Positions 13,661-27,000 of a stretch of 64,000 bases of DNA are shown piece by piece. Where the stretch lies: contig WMCF01000024.1 in assembly GCA_009792885.1 (NCBI GenBank), positions 10,723,995-10,787,994 on the forward strand. Direction: 5' to 3'. Both the position numbers and the translations under genes were made by a program. Each line of letters begins with the position of its first letter. Within the stretch, counting starts at the first letter, position 1. This DNA is from Eremophila alpestris peregrina. Taxonomy: Eukaryota > Chordata > Aves > Passeriformes > Alaudidae. The notes below the pieces were generated by a model. The model was not told the DNA's origin. It ran no database searches and was given only the letters and a program-made list of their open reading frames with translations.

Positions 13661-14383
13661 TGATTGTGTTAATGCTTTCAAATAAATTATTTACAGGCAT
13701 TGCACTAAAGATAGGATTTGTTTATTCTCAGATTTACCAGAATGAAATCAATTTTATATGAAACATTTGTGTTGAGAATTTGCTCTTTAACCTTAACTTG
13801 AAGGAGAAAACTATTATTCTCTGCTCCAAATCTCTCAATGATGAGCCAAGATTCTATAAAAAAACTGAGACAACAGTGCCAGTGCGATTTTTCATGGCTG
13901 AGACCTTTTGCTGTGTTGACATCAGCACACAAACACTCCAGTCTCTAAAGCTGCAACATCTCCTTTCCAACTGAGCTCCCACTTTTCAGAGTAAAAACAT
14001 CATTCTTCATAATTCTTTGGGGAGTTAAAAAATATACTGGTTTAATCCTGCCTGTTTGCATGGCATCCATTTGCTTTCAGAGACCTTTTCTCTTTGGGAG
14101 TTACCTGTGAGGATTCATCACTCCTGAGGAGCAGCTTCAGCCCAAATAACACAGAGCCCTCCTCATGGGCCTGGCTGTCCCTCTGAATTGCAGCCCCAAG
14201 GTGTAATTCATTTAAAGGACCACAATACTTATGGAATAAGTGACATAGTACTAAAAAACTGATACATCCATGAATAATAAGGCAGCAAATAAACCCACAG
14301 CTAGTACTAATGGAGTATTCTGTCATTTAGTGCATTGCTGCACCCAATTACAAACTCACTATGCATCATTCTTGCATGTTACA

Positions 14384-14507
14384 AATCATGGAACCAACAA
14401 GGTCCAAAGAGAACTTAAAGATCATCTGGTCCAACCATAACCCAGCACCACCACAATCACCCCTGAAATGTAACCCCAGTGCCACATCCAAACTAAAGTG
14501 TCACACC
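14384..14507 (-). mobile_element. CR1 retroposon 3' fragment
   Basis: The plus strand reads 'aatcatggaaccaacaaggt', then 'cttaaagatcatctggtcca', then a CCC-rich segment ending near 'gtgccacatccaaac'. This is the reverse complement of a CR1 3' end, so the copy lies on the minus strand with its 3' terminus at 14384. It is 5'-truncated, as almost all CR1 copies are, and appears moderately diverged. Confidence 0.75.
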
Positions 14508-16075
14508 AAACCAAAATAAATCAATTTTGAACAGAGCAGCATCTTCTAACAAGACTGAAGCTGAAGCACATTCTTGGCCAAGGACATTATGGTTAAAGGA
14601 TTATGTATTAAGTTGGCCAAAAACCCTAAGAATGTTTCAACCCATTTGTAACAGAGAAAAGTATTCCCACCCAGTACATTTTTTATATTTATTTCATAAT
14701 TCTGCCAAAGCACACCCTGAGGAATTTCTACTTCTCTCCATTCTGATTCAAACCCATCATGCAGTGAGGCCAGGCTTTCCCTGTAGACAGTGTCTTTTCC
14801 CTTAGAAGAGAAAATTATTCATTTTAAATTGCTCTTTTTGCAATGCCTGGTTAGTTTCAGATTCCTTTTATTCAAAATTCACCTCCAATATCTGACCACT
14901 GCCATTCATTAGATATTTATCTACTCCTTGTTCTTGAACAGCAGATGGATTAATGTTAAAATGGACTGAACCAGGACAGTTTGTTCTGAGTGTTACATTC
15001 CAAGAGAAGGACATAGGGGCAGGCCTCCAGGGTTACAGCTGTTCCAGGGAAACAAATGAATAACAACATGCCAGAAACTCTGTCATTTCCTGCTTTATTC
15101 TGCTGGGAAAGGAAGTCACAAAGTGGTGCTGAGAACCTGCAGCTTGGGAAGGGACTGTGACTTTGTCTTCCTGGGAAAGGTGGGGCAAAACACACACCTC
15201 TTCATCAGGGACCAGGAAAATTCCCTGTGACTACACCAGGCTCTGTACAGTCTGCTGCTGTTTGTAAAATGAAAAGCCTGATTGAAACGAGGCCTGGAGC
15301 GAGGACTTGTCCTGACAAGATGCAGAGAGAAGAAGCAGAAGACAGAGAGGAAGATTTGTTGCACTCTGTCTCATATATTTTGAGGATATTTCTAGCAGGA
15401 AAGAGCTGAACAGGCACATCTCAAAGTTCTGGCCACATCAGATTCTGGCTGTGTGGGCATTACCAGGATTAAATGGTAGCAACAGCACTATCTTTTTACT
15501 TCTAATCCAAGGTTACAAATATAGATTGGTTTTATTCAGCATTGTATATAAACATGGAGAAATTGATAAAGTGTTCACGGTAAAGAACGGTATTTTGAAC
15601 ATTGTCCCTCGGGATTTATTGCAGTGACTCCTACTCAACTGTCATTTGTCTCTAATCCAAATGAACAGCCCAATTTATCAATTACTTCTGTAATATCTAT
15701 TTGTTCCCTGTTGTCCAAGGCAGATAGGTTTGACTTGCCCATTTTTCACTCCATCCCTCCAAATATTGTAAAAGCTACAGCTGGGATATGCAAAATTCTA
15801 GTTTAATCATATTGCTCAAAGCAATCAAAACAGTGAAATAGAAAATATGTCTTTTGTGGCCTTGTTTCTTAATATAAATATAAAAACTTTCTATGTGTAG
15901 TTTTTCTACATAGTAATTTTTTTCCTGTCAGATTGTTGTATAAATGATGTTGTTAATTCTGGATGTTTTCTGAAATGTTAGTACGAACCCATGGGTGAGA
16001 AGTAGCTCATATTTTGTAGTAAACTCATACTGTAAAGAAGTTATCTGGGTCACTAATAACTGCTGGATGGAGACA

Positions 16076-16103
16076 GGGAGGGAGGGAGGGAGGGAGGGAG
16101 GAG
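16076..16103 (+). repeat. (GGGA)n microsatellite, G-quadruplex-capable
   Basis: About six GGGA units in tandem give more than four GGG runs separated by single A bases, which meets the usual G-quadruplex rule on the plus strand. Confidence 0.9.
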
Positions 16104-16861
16104 TTCCCATTTACCACATGAATATTTCTCTAAAATGGTGGAACTCATAAAAGGTTACAAGAGGTGACATCACAGAAATAAACACCACAGATCACTAAAA
16201 GGTTTATATATGACCCTGCTTTGGGCACAGTAAATTTTGATTCTATTATCATTTTAATCTGTACTATTGCAGGGACCTCTGCCTACGGATGGCAACAACA
16301 TTGAAGTACTACTTATAACACTGAAACAAGATTTATTTATTAATTAACGTACAAAGCCTCATGTAAGGTCAAGAATGCTCAATATACAGTAACTTGAATA
16401 ACAAACTAACCCTATAAACAATGGGCTTTTCTGCTCCCAGAACTTTGATTGCCCAAGTCCTTCTACTGAGTATCTGTAAGACTATTGGCATCTTTTTGGA
16501 AATTGGAATTGGTTTTTTTCTCCCAGTGCTGCTCTAAGTCTTCTTTTAAACTGATTTGGTTTTTTGTTCAATCTTTTCTCTGGGGCTCCAACCTCTAACA
16601 ATCGCCTTTTCACCCACTCTTTTCCTGCAGCATCACATTTTTCACCTGTGGTTCTGTTTATTGGCAGCTATAGGAATCTGTCTGGAAAGTGTTTCACAGA
16701 CAAAAGCACTCATCTCCCCAGATCAGCTGGAAGCTGCATGGATTAACTTAGCACAATAGTAAAATCAAGTCAATAAACCTCCTGAAAGGCATACTAACAT
16801 TAAATCAAATTGTGTTCCATATTGCCAATATTGCTACAGCTCCTGCCTGGCTCAGGGCTGG

Positions 16862-16887
16862 CCTGGCAGACATTCCTGTCTGCCAGG
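16862..16887. repeat. Perfect 11-bp hairpin
   Basis: CCTGGCAGACA (16862-16872), a TTCC loop (16873-16876) and TGTCTGCCAGG (16877-16887) form an uninterrupted stem. No U-run follows, so it is not a bacterial-style terminator. It may be a cruciform-capable palindrome or a degenerate inverted-repeat element. Confidence 0.7.
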
Positions 16888-17360
16888 AAAACACAGGAGA
16901 ACAGATTTATCTGCTCTTCAGTAGCTGCAGCCACCTCCAGAAGCTACTGGTACCCGACTTGCAAGACCAAAAATTTGAAAGACAGGCAAAAGAAAGATTT
17001 CTTGAAACAGTTACTTAAAACACACAGTTCTTCATATCAGGGGTGCGTTGTCACGACCATTTTCATTTGTGTGAGGAGAACTCTTTGGAAGCAGATCTCC
17101 TGCTCACAGCAGAGCTCTCTGCTAACGTGAGGCCCTCAGCACCATGGGCTGCTCTGCACTGACTGTGGCTGGCTGCTAATCCAGACAGGCATTTGTTCTC
17201 AGGAGGCTCAACACTCATCTCTCAGAGCCCCCAGGCAGTAAAAAAAAAGCCTGGTTTATGTTGGGTTCAAAGCTTTAGCAATTTGTTTCCATTAGATACT
17301 TGGACACAGACCTTTGAGCAGCTGTATTGGAGGATGTGGGAAGGGGAAAAAAATACCGTT

Positions 17361-17378
17361 AAAAAAAAAAAAAAAAAA
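17361..17378 (+). repeat. Poly(A) run
   Basis: Eighteen consecutive A bases with no recognisable retroposed sequence immediately upstream. Confidence 0.9.
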
Positions 17379-20357
17379 GGTGGTGTTTCCAGTTGCCATA
17401 ATCCTTTCAAATGCCTGAATAGCTTGGGATTTTTTCAGTACCAGGGAATAATTTTTTACAAGCTTAATTGGAGAGCCTGAGAGAAAGAAGAACATGAACT
17501 AATAGTGAAAAAAGATGGCCACATCTCATCTGTGGGTTCAAGTCATTGAACTCTAAGGTGAATTTCCAACTCACCCCAAAACATTAAGAGTGCCTCATTT
17601 CCTTATATTCTGCCAGGGAAACAGGTTCTCAGTTCAAACTACGAGAGCTGCTTAATAAAATAATTTAAAATATCTATTAAATTCAGGAAATACAAAAAAA
17701 TACTCCAGGTCTTTATTAAATCAGGAGAAATTCTAGATAAATGTTACTGCAAGCAGGAACATGTGCTTATTTACCTGAAAGTTTTTTGTTTTCTTGACCC
17801 GTTTTCCCTCTCCAAATCAAACCAAGCTTCAGAAGTCTCTTGAAGGAACTACTGGAAAAAAAAATCATCATTCTTTATGCGGTCAATAAAGTCACTGCAG
17901 AGAGCAGACACACAAATGGAAGTGAAATTCCTGCAGAATGTCCCTTTCAATTGAAAGCAAGCTCAGAAAAACAACACTGTGTGGGTAGGAAAATTGACTT
18001 TTTAAGGTCCTTACAGAAGGGGAAGTATAAAAAAAAATAATTTGTGATGCCTGTGACATTTTGTGTATGAGTATTTTCAACATTTCTCATGCACTTCCAA
18101 GGGATGTTAGCCTCAAGACTTGCATGCCAGGGATAGTGGTAGAAAAAGCAGCACAATAGAGAGCTGAAGAGCAGATTTTGTCCAGTAACACCTGCAGGAA
18201 CATAGCAAGAAACAGAGGCCAAATTGCAGCCCAAGTGACCACTGTGTGAGCATTTTATTTTGAGGTCCCATTCCATCTATCAGTATTTCTTCTTCTAACT
18301 GTGCAATACAGGTAAGGTCAGACCCAGTCCTGTGGACACATGGCAATTGATTTCCCTACCTACCAAGCACAAATGGAGAGCTTCTTTATCACCCAACAAA
18401 CACCAAACCAGTTATAAATCTGCCTGCAGTAAATCCTGAGGAAAGGGAAAAGACAGCCTGGGTGGTGATGGTGGTGGTAAGGTCTTTCACAACACATTTT
18501 TTCCCCTCTCTGCCTCTCATAACACCAGCATAAAATGAAAAGAACAAATCTTCATATGAGGTTTAAGAATATCTTTTGCTCAGGCAACACCTCAAACACT
18601 TCCATGTCTCACAGTTTTAAGAAGCTGACTGCTGTGGGATGCACAGGTTACAGCTCCACCAAACCTGCCAGTGCTGGAAAGGAATTCAAAAGCTCTGGGC
18701 AAAAAAGATGAAGCACAGCACGACAGAGCTGGCAGCATTTTACAAGCTGTTAGTGTGCCAGGATGCCAACGTCAGCCTGTGAGTCAGCTGCACACCCTGA
18801 GCTCCCTGGCACACAGCCATTGTCAGAGTGACAGCGTGGGGACCACAGCCATGTCACTGCTCCTGCCTTGTGCACCCACAGCAGCACCTGCAGCTCCATC
18901 AGCTGCCCTGGGTTCCCCACCTCACCCCCACCTGCACCAGGCACAGACGAAGAAAGCTGCACTACAGATTCTGTGCTCATCCATCTCACACTGCCAGTGC
19001 CATGGTGTCACTTGTCACTGGCAGAGCAGATGAACCCATGCCATCTGTGAGAGAAAATGAACAGGACAGTGAGACACAGCATCCCTGACAAAATGGCACA
19101 GCCCTGCAGCTGGACAGAAATCCATGGAGGAAGGGCAGCCAGGAGCCACATCACCAGCTCCCTCTGAACTCCCAGGAAAACATGGTTTGTGATGTTCTAC
19201 AGAAACCTCACCTGATAAACCTGCTGTGCACACCTGCACTTTTATGGGAGTTTTATTCTATCTGCTAAACACCTGCACATTTAGGACTATTTGTGCCTGA
19301 AGGCCCTGAAGAAGCAGGATATCTTTGAAAAAATTAAAATATCACTAAACTAATTCAAATTAATGTGAACACTCTCTAAGTAGAATTAAATTGATTCCAA
19401 AATATACTATTAATAGTTGACAAATCAAATCAAGTATTTGCAACAGTCAAGCTTTCAGCATCTGAATTTTAGTTTAGGAAGTACCATGTCCAAATTAAAA
19501 AATCTAGCACAATGTCCATACTCAAAGGTGTCCAAGTAAAAAACAGATACAAAAAAATCTTGGAATTCTGTTTATCATTCTGATCTTTTGAATATATCTA
19601 TTTTATACAATTTACAGTTGTTTTATGCAACTTGCAGTAATTCCATACATATTAGGAGCAATATAAGCTTTAAAATCCAGGTATACACTAGCATTTAAAA
19701 GTGTGAAAGTAGCATATTTTCCTATGAATATATTTTATTTATATAAACAAGTGCTTCATGATACCCAACAACATCTGGTATAAAACCTGCTTCATTGTGA
19801 GGGAGGAAAGTGTGTGTTTTAAACCCCCTAAAACCACTCTGCCAAACAGGCTTCAGCTTGACCACAGATGCTGATCTGGAAAGGGGCTGATCCCATCTTT
19901 GTTTGGAACCAACAGAAAACTGCATCTTTGACCTCCAACTCCCAGGCACTCCAGACCTCCTAAGTTAGTTTCTCACTCTAAGAATGCCTGATGCGCATAT
20001 TCCCAATGGGAAATAAAACATAAGGCTTTTTAAGGATACTACTGGTGTAGTAACGCACAGTTCTTAGGTCAGAGGTAACTGCAATTTGAATTACACTGAG
20101 ATAAGCTGCTAAAGGAGACATCAGTAACAGATGGTGATTTCTGAAGGTGAGGGTTTAAATTCCTAAATCATTCATCACCAGCAAGCTGAAAAAAAAAAAA
20201 AAAATCCACAAAAAAACCTTGAACTACAGCATGTTTAAGTAAAATCTCACCACCAGCTCAGCAGACAGAAGTTTTCATGAATGCTCCTCAGTGATGCACA
20301 CACACATTCACATCAGGTGGGCAGGGACTGTAAAATCAATTCCTGCTTGTTGCACAG

Positions 20358-20598
20358 AGATTTGATGAGTCGCTCAATACCCCGAGTGTGGATCAGATTG
20401 CATTGCTTGATGTTGTAAAGATATTTCTTCTCTCCTTTATGTCAGATGGCATTATTGATTCAGTTTACCCGGCTCTTACAGAAGCACTGAAGAAGTTCTT
20501 CCATCCACCTGTGCCACTTGAGCTCCAGTCTGCAGTTACAGATCTCTAGAAGATACAAATCGATGCTTCTACCATGACAATGAGAAAAGGACTGAAAA
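20358..20598 (+). pseudogene. Exon-like open stretch with an internal frameshift, unassigned
   Basis: A pyrimidine-leaning tract ending in 'ttgttgcacag' looks like a 3' splice site just before 20358. From there 63 sense codons are open to a TAG at 20547. The translation has the balanced, helix-like composition of real protein (for example DVVKIFLLSFMSDG, then YPALTEALKKFFHPPVPLEL). It also holds three CpGs in a CpG-poor region, which is common in coding sequence. After about 20540 a different frame becomes protein-like (SLEDTNRCFYHDNEKRTE) and reaches a GTAAAT donor-like site at 20599. Joining the two needs an indel, so a decayed exon or pseudogene fragment fits better than a working exon. 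I do not recognise the family. A chance frame remains possible, and no other exon of it was found on this strand nearby. Confidence 0.3.
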
Positions 20599-20602
20599 GT
20601 AA

Positions 20603-23600
20603 ATAACCTGTTTGTTTGCTCTAACAAGATTTAATGGCACACACCTAACTTCCATGTCTGATTATGAGGAGCTTGAGAGAGTAACTATTTTTCTTTTTTG
20701 ATCCTCATATCTAATAGTTTCAAATAATGAAACCTCAGACCCTACACATCCGAATGATTTGGTCACCTGTGATAAAGTCACCACAGGTGTGTGAGTTGCT
20801 GATCCTCTGCTAGACCATAAGCCAGGCGTGTTCCACGTGCCAAACAGCCTGCAGGAGACACTGGTAACCCCAGCCAGAGGAGCATGGAACACACCCAGAG
20901 AAGCAGGAACACCATGCCTGCCACCCCTCCACAGCACAATTCCCTCTCCCACCTTGCTGCCCTCCTCCACCCCGGCCTGGGTTAATGATTTCCCAAGCAG
21001 ATGGCTGCTGCTGGTAGCTAGGTAAATTATAGCCAGCAGAGAGCAGGAAGCTTGGCACCACTGCCATGGTGAAAAACTGGATCCTCAGGAAACAACATTA
21101 TATATAACTTTACACAACATCTAAAAAAAAAACCCTAAATTTTTGAGGTTTGCTTTACAAAGCAAGCTAACAGTTTCCTTTCTTATGCCTGAAGCTTTGC
21201 AATCACTGTTTCTGAAATGTATTTTTTCATTAGTCTTATGCTTCCAAATATAATCTATTATTTGGCAGCAAAAACAGCAAAACATTTGTTCCCTCTCTGT
21301 ACAGCTGCAACCAATTGGATTTTAAAAAATGGTATTGGCTATCCAGCAGTCCTCTATCATGTTCATTTTTCCATGGAAACAGTGTTATATTTTTTCCTTT
21401 GGGGGGGTGGGTGGTGCCAGGAACAGGATGCAGAAATGCATTTCCAGTGTTCTCTGCTTTTTCAGTTCTTATCCCTCCACACACCAGTCAGGGATTAGAC
21501 TAGACCCCCCAGCTGCATACTGGGAACTTGAAACTTTTTTAAAGTATATTTGTGTAAAACAATCTTTCGTCTTTTCATTCTCAGGCATGCAAGCATAAAA
21601 AAACCCCCAAACTCTGTCACTATACCTAAAGAGGACATCTCAGAACCACCCAACCACTCAGTACCTGTAGCCTTAAAATTAACTCCTGAACACACTGGAA
21701 TACCTGAAATGCCAAATGCATGCTTTATTTCAAATTAAGATCTTATCTTCAGGTATTACAGAGTAAAAATGAAAATCTGGAAGTGGTAGGTAGCAGATGA
21801 GGGGACATCATCTGACCCACCAGTTAAGGCATTTACAGGGCTGGGAGCAGGGGAGGTTGGGAAGGGGATTCCTCTCTTTTGGAATTGCAGTTCACCTCTG
21901 CAAAACACGAGGAAAATAACACAAAACACAACTGTGGAGAGAATCAAACACAAGCATATTGATTGAGCCAAGTGTTTCAGAGCTGTAGGACTCATTTATC
22001 AAGTAACAAAGCTGACTTCTGTTTTAAGGTTACATTAGAAAAGGGAAAAAGAAAACCCACACAAAACCAAATCACTGCTTAGTAAGAAAAATTTATCCCA
22101 CAAGTGTGGAACAAATCAGGAATGCTGTTCTTGGTCTTTGGCCTCTCATGAAAGTATTGACTTGATAAACTCACCAGGTTTCTGAAAATTTCGTGAGGTT
22201 TCCTAGACATAAACCCAATATATTTGAATGAGTTCCATGATTTATGTAGGATGTGAAAGAGAGTCTGTGATGCTAAATTAAGTTGTATTCTGCTGCTCCA
22301 GAATCCAGCTCAGTAACTGTCATTGATTCTTCTGTTTGACTTCATCAATATTTAAGCTACTCAACTTTGACAAACATTTCATAATGTAGTTTCTGGTAAT
22401 TGTTCTCCTTATCTATAATAAATTTTCTTATATATTAAGTTTAATGAGCTATCCAAAGTTCTCCCACCAGCTCAAAAGCACTAACACAAGTAGGACTTGA
22501 CAATATGATTATTTATCAGTCTGTGGGATAAAGAATTAAAAATGCATATGGATGAAATGTGTGTTATCATTTTGAGGATTTGAAGACAAAAGGAAGTTAA
22601 AATAAATAATTTGAACAATACAAAACAACACACACAGATCAGAGAAAATACTCTCAGGGCATCAATGAGTAATTTATCAAAACAGCACATAACAAATGAA
22701 ACTCAAGTCATAAGAGTGCCTGAGCAGTCTCCCTCCTAAATTCATAACCAGCACAGGTCTGCAAGGCATCTATGCAAAAAAAAGGCTTTTGGATAAGGAG
22801 ACAAATTTCCCTGGGCTTTCCCCCTCATCTGCTGTCCTGCCAAGTCAAAACAAGTCTTTGCTGCCATCATCTCCTGGTAGCACTGCAAGTCAACAGAGAT
22901 TTTGTTTTCTTGTGAAAGTAGACAGCTTTCCTAAATTTCAACCAGTTGGACCAGGACAAGCAGGCTGAAGCCATCAGTTTGGCACTGACGCAACTAAAAG
23001 TTATCTTTACTTGACAAGAGCTTGACAAGATTATGCATCAGTCACTCCCCACTGACTTCTCAATCAAGGCAACTGAAGGAGTATTTAAAAAAAAAAAATC
23101 ATCCAAATCAACACAGCACTCCAGATATAGTTATTTTAGTGGCTGACCCTGACGATAACAACATCTTTAAAGTCACTTTGAGGAGCACAAGCTGATGTCA
23201 GATTTCAACTTTGCTGGAGCAAAGGCTGACTCACAGCAGACGCCTCATAACCAAGCCTTGGCACAATTCTGCTGGGTCCATACGTATCCCATGACTGACT
23301 TATGGGTTTTAAAGTATGGAAAACCACAAGGTAGAATTCATCATCATCATCATCATCTTGGCTTGGAATAAAATGTCAAGGCTTCAAGAGCCTTCTTTGC
23401 CTTATTCCAATAATCATGCAGTGTTTATATTCTGAAGTGACAGGTCTCAAATGGCAACCAGATCCTCAGAGAGTTTTTGAAAAAACTTATTTTCTAATGA
23501 CTTTCCCTGCTTTGCTTGCAGTCCCCATCCTTCACCTCCCTCTCCAGCACACACAAACTCTTGTGCCCTATCTCCCAGGGTAGCATTAGGTACCCAAAGA

Positions 23601-23974
23601 GGTGACAGTGCCCAGTTGTCCTCCCCTAATTGTCAACAAGATCATAAGTAAATTTCACTGAACAGTCAGCAAGCACTTATTTGCTATTCCAGGCCTCCAA
23701 AATAAATCAAATCCATCCCACGTGCAATTTCCATAAAAACCAATATGGCCCCAGCACTGGGGATGCCTACAGCATCCTCAGTTTTGGACTTGCCCAATAC
23801 AGAAATTCCTTGCGGCTCTCACAGCTGGCACTTGGTTTGCAATCTCAGCTGTGGCTTTTTTTGAGTAACAAGCCCCTGTTGTTCACTTACACTTTTATTT
23901 TACATCCTCAGGGTTGACTTAATAGAAGCAAATCCAAAGTAGATTCGTGTCTACCAACTGTACAAATTTGGCAA
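20603..23974. other. Gene-free unique sequence
   Basis: No recognised gene. A G7-GGG stretch lies at 21402-21413 and a (TCA)n microsatellite at 23338-23358. Several short overlapping frames at 20662-21067 and 21217-21738 have no splice or coding support. Confidence 0.55.
23338..23358 (+). repeat. (TCA)n microsatellite
   Basis: About seven tandem TCA units. Confidence 0.85.
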
Positions 23975-24030
23975 AATAGAATCACAGAATGGCCTGGTTT
24001 GGAAGGGACCTTAAAGACCATCTTGTTACC
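23975..24030 (-). mobile_element. CR1 retroposon, very short 3' fragment
   Basis: The plus strand reads 'aatagaatcacagaatggcc', then 'tttggaagggaccttaaaga' and 'ccatcttgtt'. This is the reverse complement of the CR1 3' terminus, including the ATTCTGTGATTCT-type terminal repeat. Only about 55 bp remain, an extreme 5' truncation. Confidence 0.8.
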
Positions 24031-27000
24031 AACAAAAATCAACTTAAAGCAAGGTAATAAACTTCATGTTTACACAATCACTAGTCCTGTGCTCTTTATT
24101 GCTATAGATTGCCTTACCTTCAAGTTTTCTCCTACACAAATACTTGAAAGGGATTAGAATATGAAATTCAGCCATATCAGAAGAAAGAGCATCCTGACTC
24201 TGATGTTCCTGCACAGCCCTGGATGTTCTAGAGAGCACCACACTGTGCCCAGGAGGATAATTAATTCTCTGAACAATTATACCAAACAAGAGCTATTTAA
24301 AAATAAATAAACAAGGGTAAAAGTGGGTTCCAAGTAAAATCTTCTCTACTGATATCTTATTATTGGCACATCTATGGGGCACTTCTGAAGAAATGTTATT
24401 TTACAAGCATTGTTTAGCTACAGAAGGATCCATTCAAATTACAGTAAAAGTTCTTTTAGAACAGTTCAAGGACCAGAGTAACCACAGTTAATTCATACAT
24501 TTTTCTAGACTGTTGCATGAAAGTTCACCTAAGTGTTATTGAACTTGAGTTAAAATAGAAATAGTTTAATAATTTACCTTATTTCAGTAGGGAAAAAAAT
24601 CATTTTTGATAAAGCAGCAGCTTACAGAAATTTAAGCTACTCGTAGCTGCAAGCAATCACATGAATATATTCAAGCACATGATCAGTCTTCGTTGTATAA
24701 CAAGCTCCACAGAGATTGTTATTAGTCACAGATAATAATTCCCACTGTTACAGAAAATCTGTGCTCAAAATAGTACCTCCCAAGGAAAAAATTCATTGCA
24801 AAAGCAATAAAGCTTGGTATGACAATCCTCAAGTTAGGGAATTAGGAAGGAAAACTGAGCTTGAACAAAATCATCTGTCATTTCAAGAAAAGCAGCAAAG
24901 CAATCAGATCTTCTAAATTATGTTGCAGATAACATACTACAGTAGGTGGAAAATACCTCTGGTGAACTACAGAAAAATGAGTATATTTACCTTTTTAAGT
25001 TAATTCAATTATAAAACTATGAGTTTATGCTCACTCAGAGTATTAATGGGCTCCAGCTTTTGGCTCTAGGAAGAGAAAATTTGATTTCACAGCTTCAATG
25101 AAGGAAAATTTTAATGGGATACATTCAATAGATTCAGAAGGAAAATCAACATGTTAGATAGCAGATTCATCACTTCCTAGCAACAGGAACAACATTAAGT
25201 GTGTCATCTTAGCTCCACCATGCTCTTATCAGTAATGCTTTAATGTACGAAGTCTCATTAAAAGAACAACAACAAGCTTCCAAGGAAGGAAGAGGCACAT
25301 TTAGTATTTGCTGCAGAGGACTAAAAAGAATACAAACAAGAACATTCCACTGCTGATAATTTTAACTTGCCTAACTGAAGCAAACTGCTACAAAAATGTT
25401 TGATGGAGGTGTCACCAGTGGACAGATGTTACTCAATTAGAGAATACAGAGTGGCATCCTAACTCTCTATTTCCAAGGCAGGTCAAGTTCTTCAGACTTC
25501 CCACACTGAGCAGATCTAGGAAAGCAAATACAAACATAAAAACAAAAAAAAAGAAGAATTTACTTATTCGTATGTTTTGTTCCTTTAAATCCAAGAAAAT
25601 TATCTAGCTATGTACTAAGGGCATAAACCAAAAGAGAGTATGTTCTCAGCAGAAAGAGCTAAATCTCTGCTATTAAAAGACTATTTAGCTGCATCTAGGA
25701 TCAGCTCACTTTCAGAAATCTCCACATGATCCAGTAAGAAACATTCTTCTGACAGAAAAGCAAGCAACCACATACCACACTACCAAAACAGCTGGTGAGC
25801 TCTGGGGTTGGTTCCCTGGAGTGATTTCTGGAATGTGACTGTGTATCCAGGACTGCACTGCAGGGCCCCATCAAACAGTGCTGGGCTAAGGCAGGTCACT
25901 TGAGGAAGATACAGCACCCAGAACACTTCCATCAACCAAATATACCTCAAGCAAGTGATGCTTTTACCTGAACTGTCGGGACGGCAGGTTCTGCATTAGA
26001 AAACCCCAAAAGGCTGACATGGAGAACATTATCCACACTGCTGCCAGACCCAAACTACTGCAACTGGAACAACTGCATTTATGATTTGTGACTCTGGTCA
26101 TGGAAAAAGTGCCAAACACTCCAAAAATCCCAGAGTATTTGTTATTTTACTGCATTTAGTTCACAGGAGTGAGAACTGTACCTCCTGAGCATTCCCACCA
26201 GAACACATTTAAATCACTGAAAGCATTTAAGTGTTTTAACCTGGATTCCTTTTGGATTAAATTAAGCCAGAGGGTGTGCTCAATTAACCCATCTGATGCA
26301 CCCTCACTGCTGTAATGTTTTTGAACCTACAGGACCCAGAAGTAGCTTTAAGTGACTGTTGCCTTCCCAGCCCAAATGCAGAGACATCAGCTGCAGTGAC
26401 TTACTGCACAGAGCTGTGCCCACTTCACCACAATAGCTGCTAATGGTCACAGTCAAAGTTTGATTGTCTCCTGGAACATCTCCAGAATTTAATTTACTTC
26501 TTGAGAGCCTTGGCACAATTTCTGCAAAAAAACCAAAACAAAACAAACCACAAAAAGACCAACCCAAAACCAAAAAACCCCGCAACAAAACGAAAACAAA
26601 ACAAAAGCAAGGCCATTAGAGCAGTCACAAAGCTCAGGATTTCAGGATTCAGCCATCTGGCTGGACCCCATCAGTGCATCCACAATGCATGTTAATAGAG
26701 TTAAAAGTAATGAAAATGCTTGTGATTAATCTGCTTCTTCTACTTATCTTGTGTGGCTAAGAAAAGTATTTACTGTATTGTTCCACACTTACAGCATAAA
26801 GGTGGAACTCGGATGAAGGGTCATGCCAAGACAGGAACTGGTTTGTACCTCTGTGCTAATACACATTTTCCTTCACAGCTGCACCTTTTCACATTTAACT
26901 GGCTCAAATATGAAAACTTCATGCTTGGAATTACAAACACCAACTTCTCCCAGTGTTTACAGGAAAGGATTACAATATTTTCTTGACTTTAATTAGGTTA

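Larger units (their letters stand above)
14508..20357. other. Gene-free unique sequence
   Basis: No recognised gene. It contains the GGGA array at 16076, a perfect hairpin at 16862-16887, an A18 run at 17361-17378 and a GC-richer segment (about 18640-19240) that is CpG-poor and shows overlapping open frames in several phases. That pattern reflects stop-codon scarcity in GC-rich sequence rather than coding. An A16 run lies at 20189-20204. Confidence 0.55.

Noticed and set aside
18640..19240. Cluster of overlapping open frames in a GC-richer segment
   Set aside because: Frames are open in several phases and both strands at once, as expected where stop codons are scarce. There are no borders or recognised domains.
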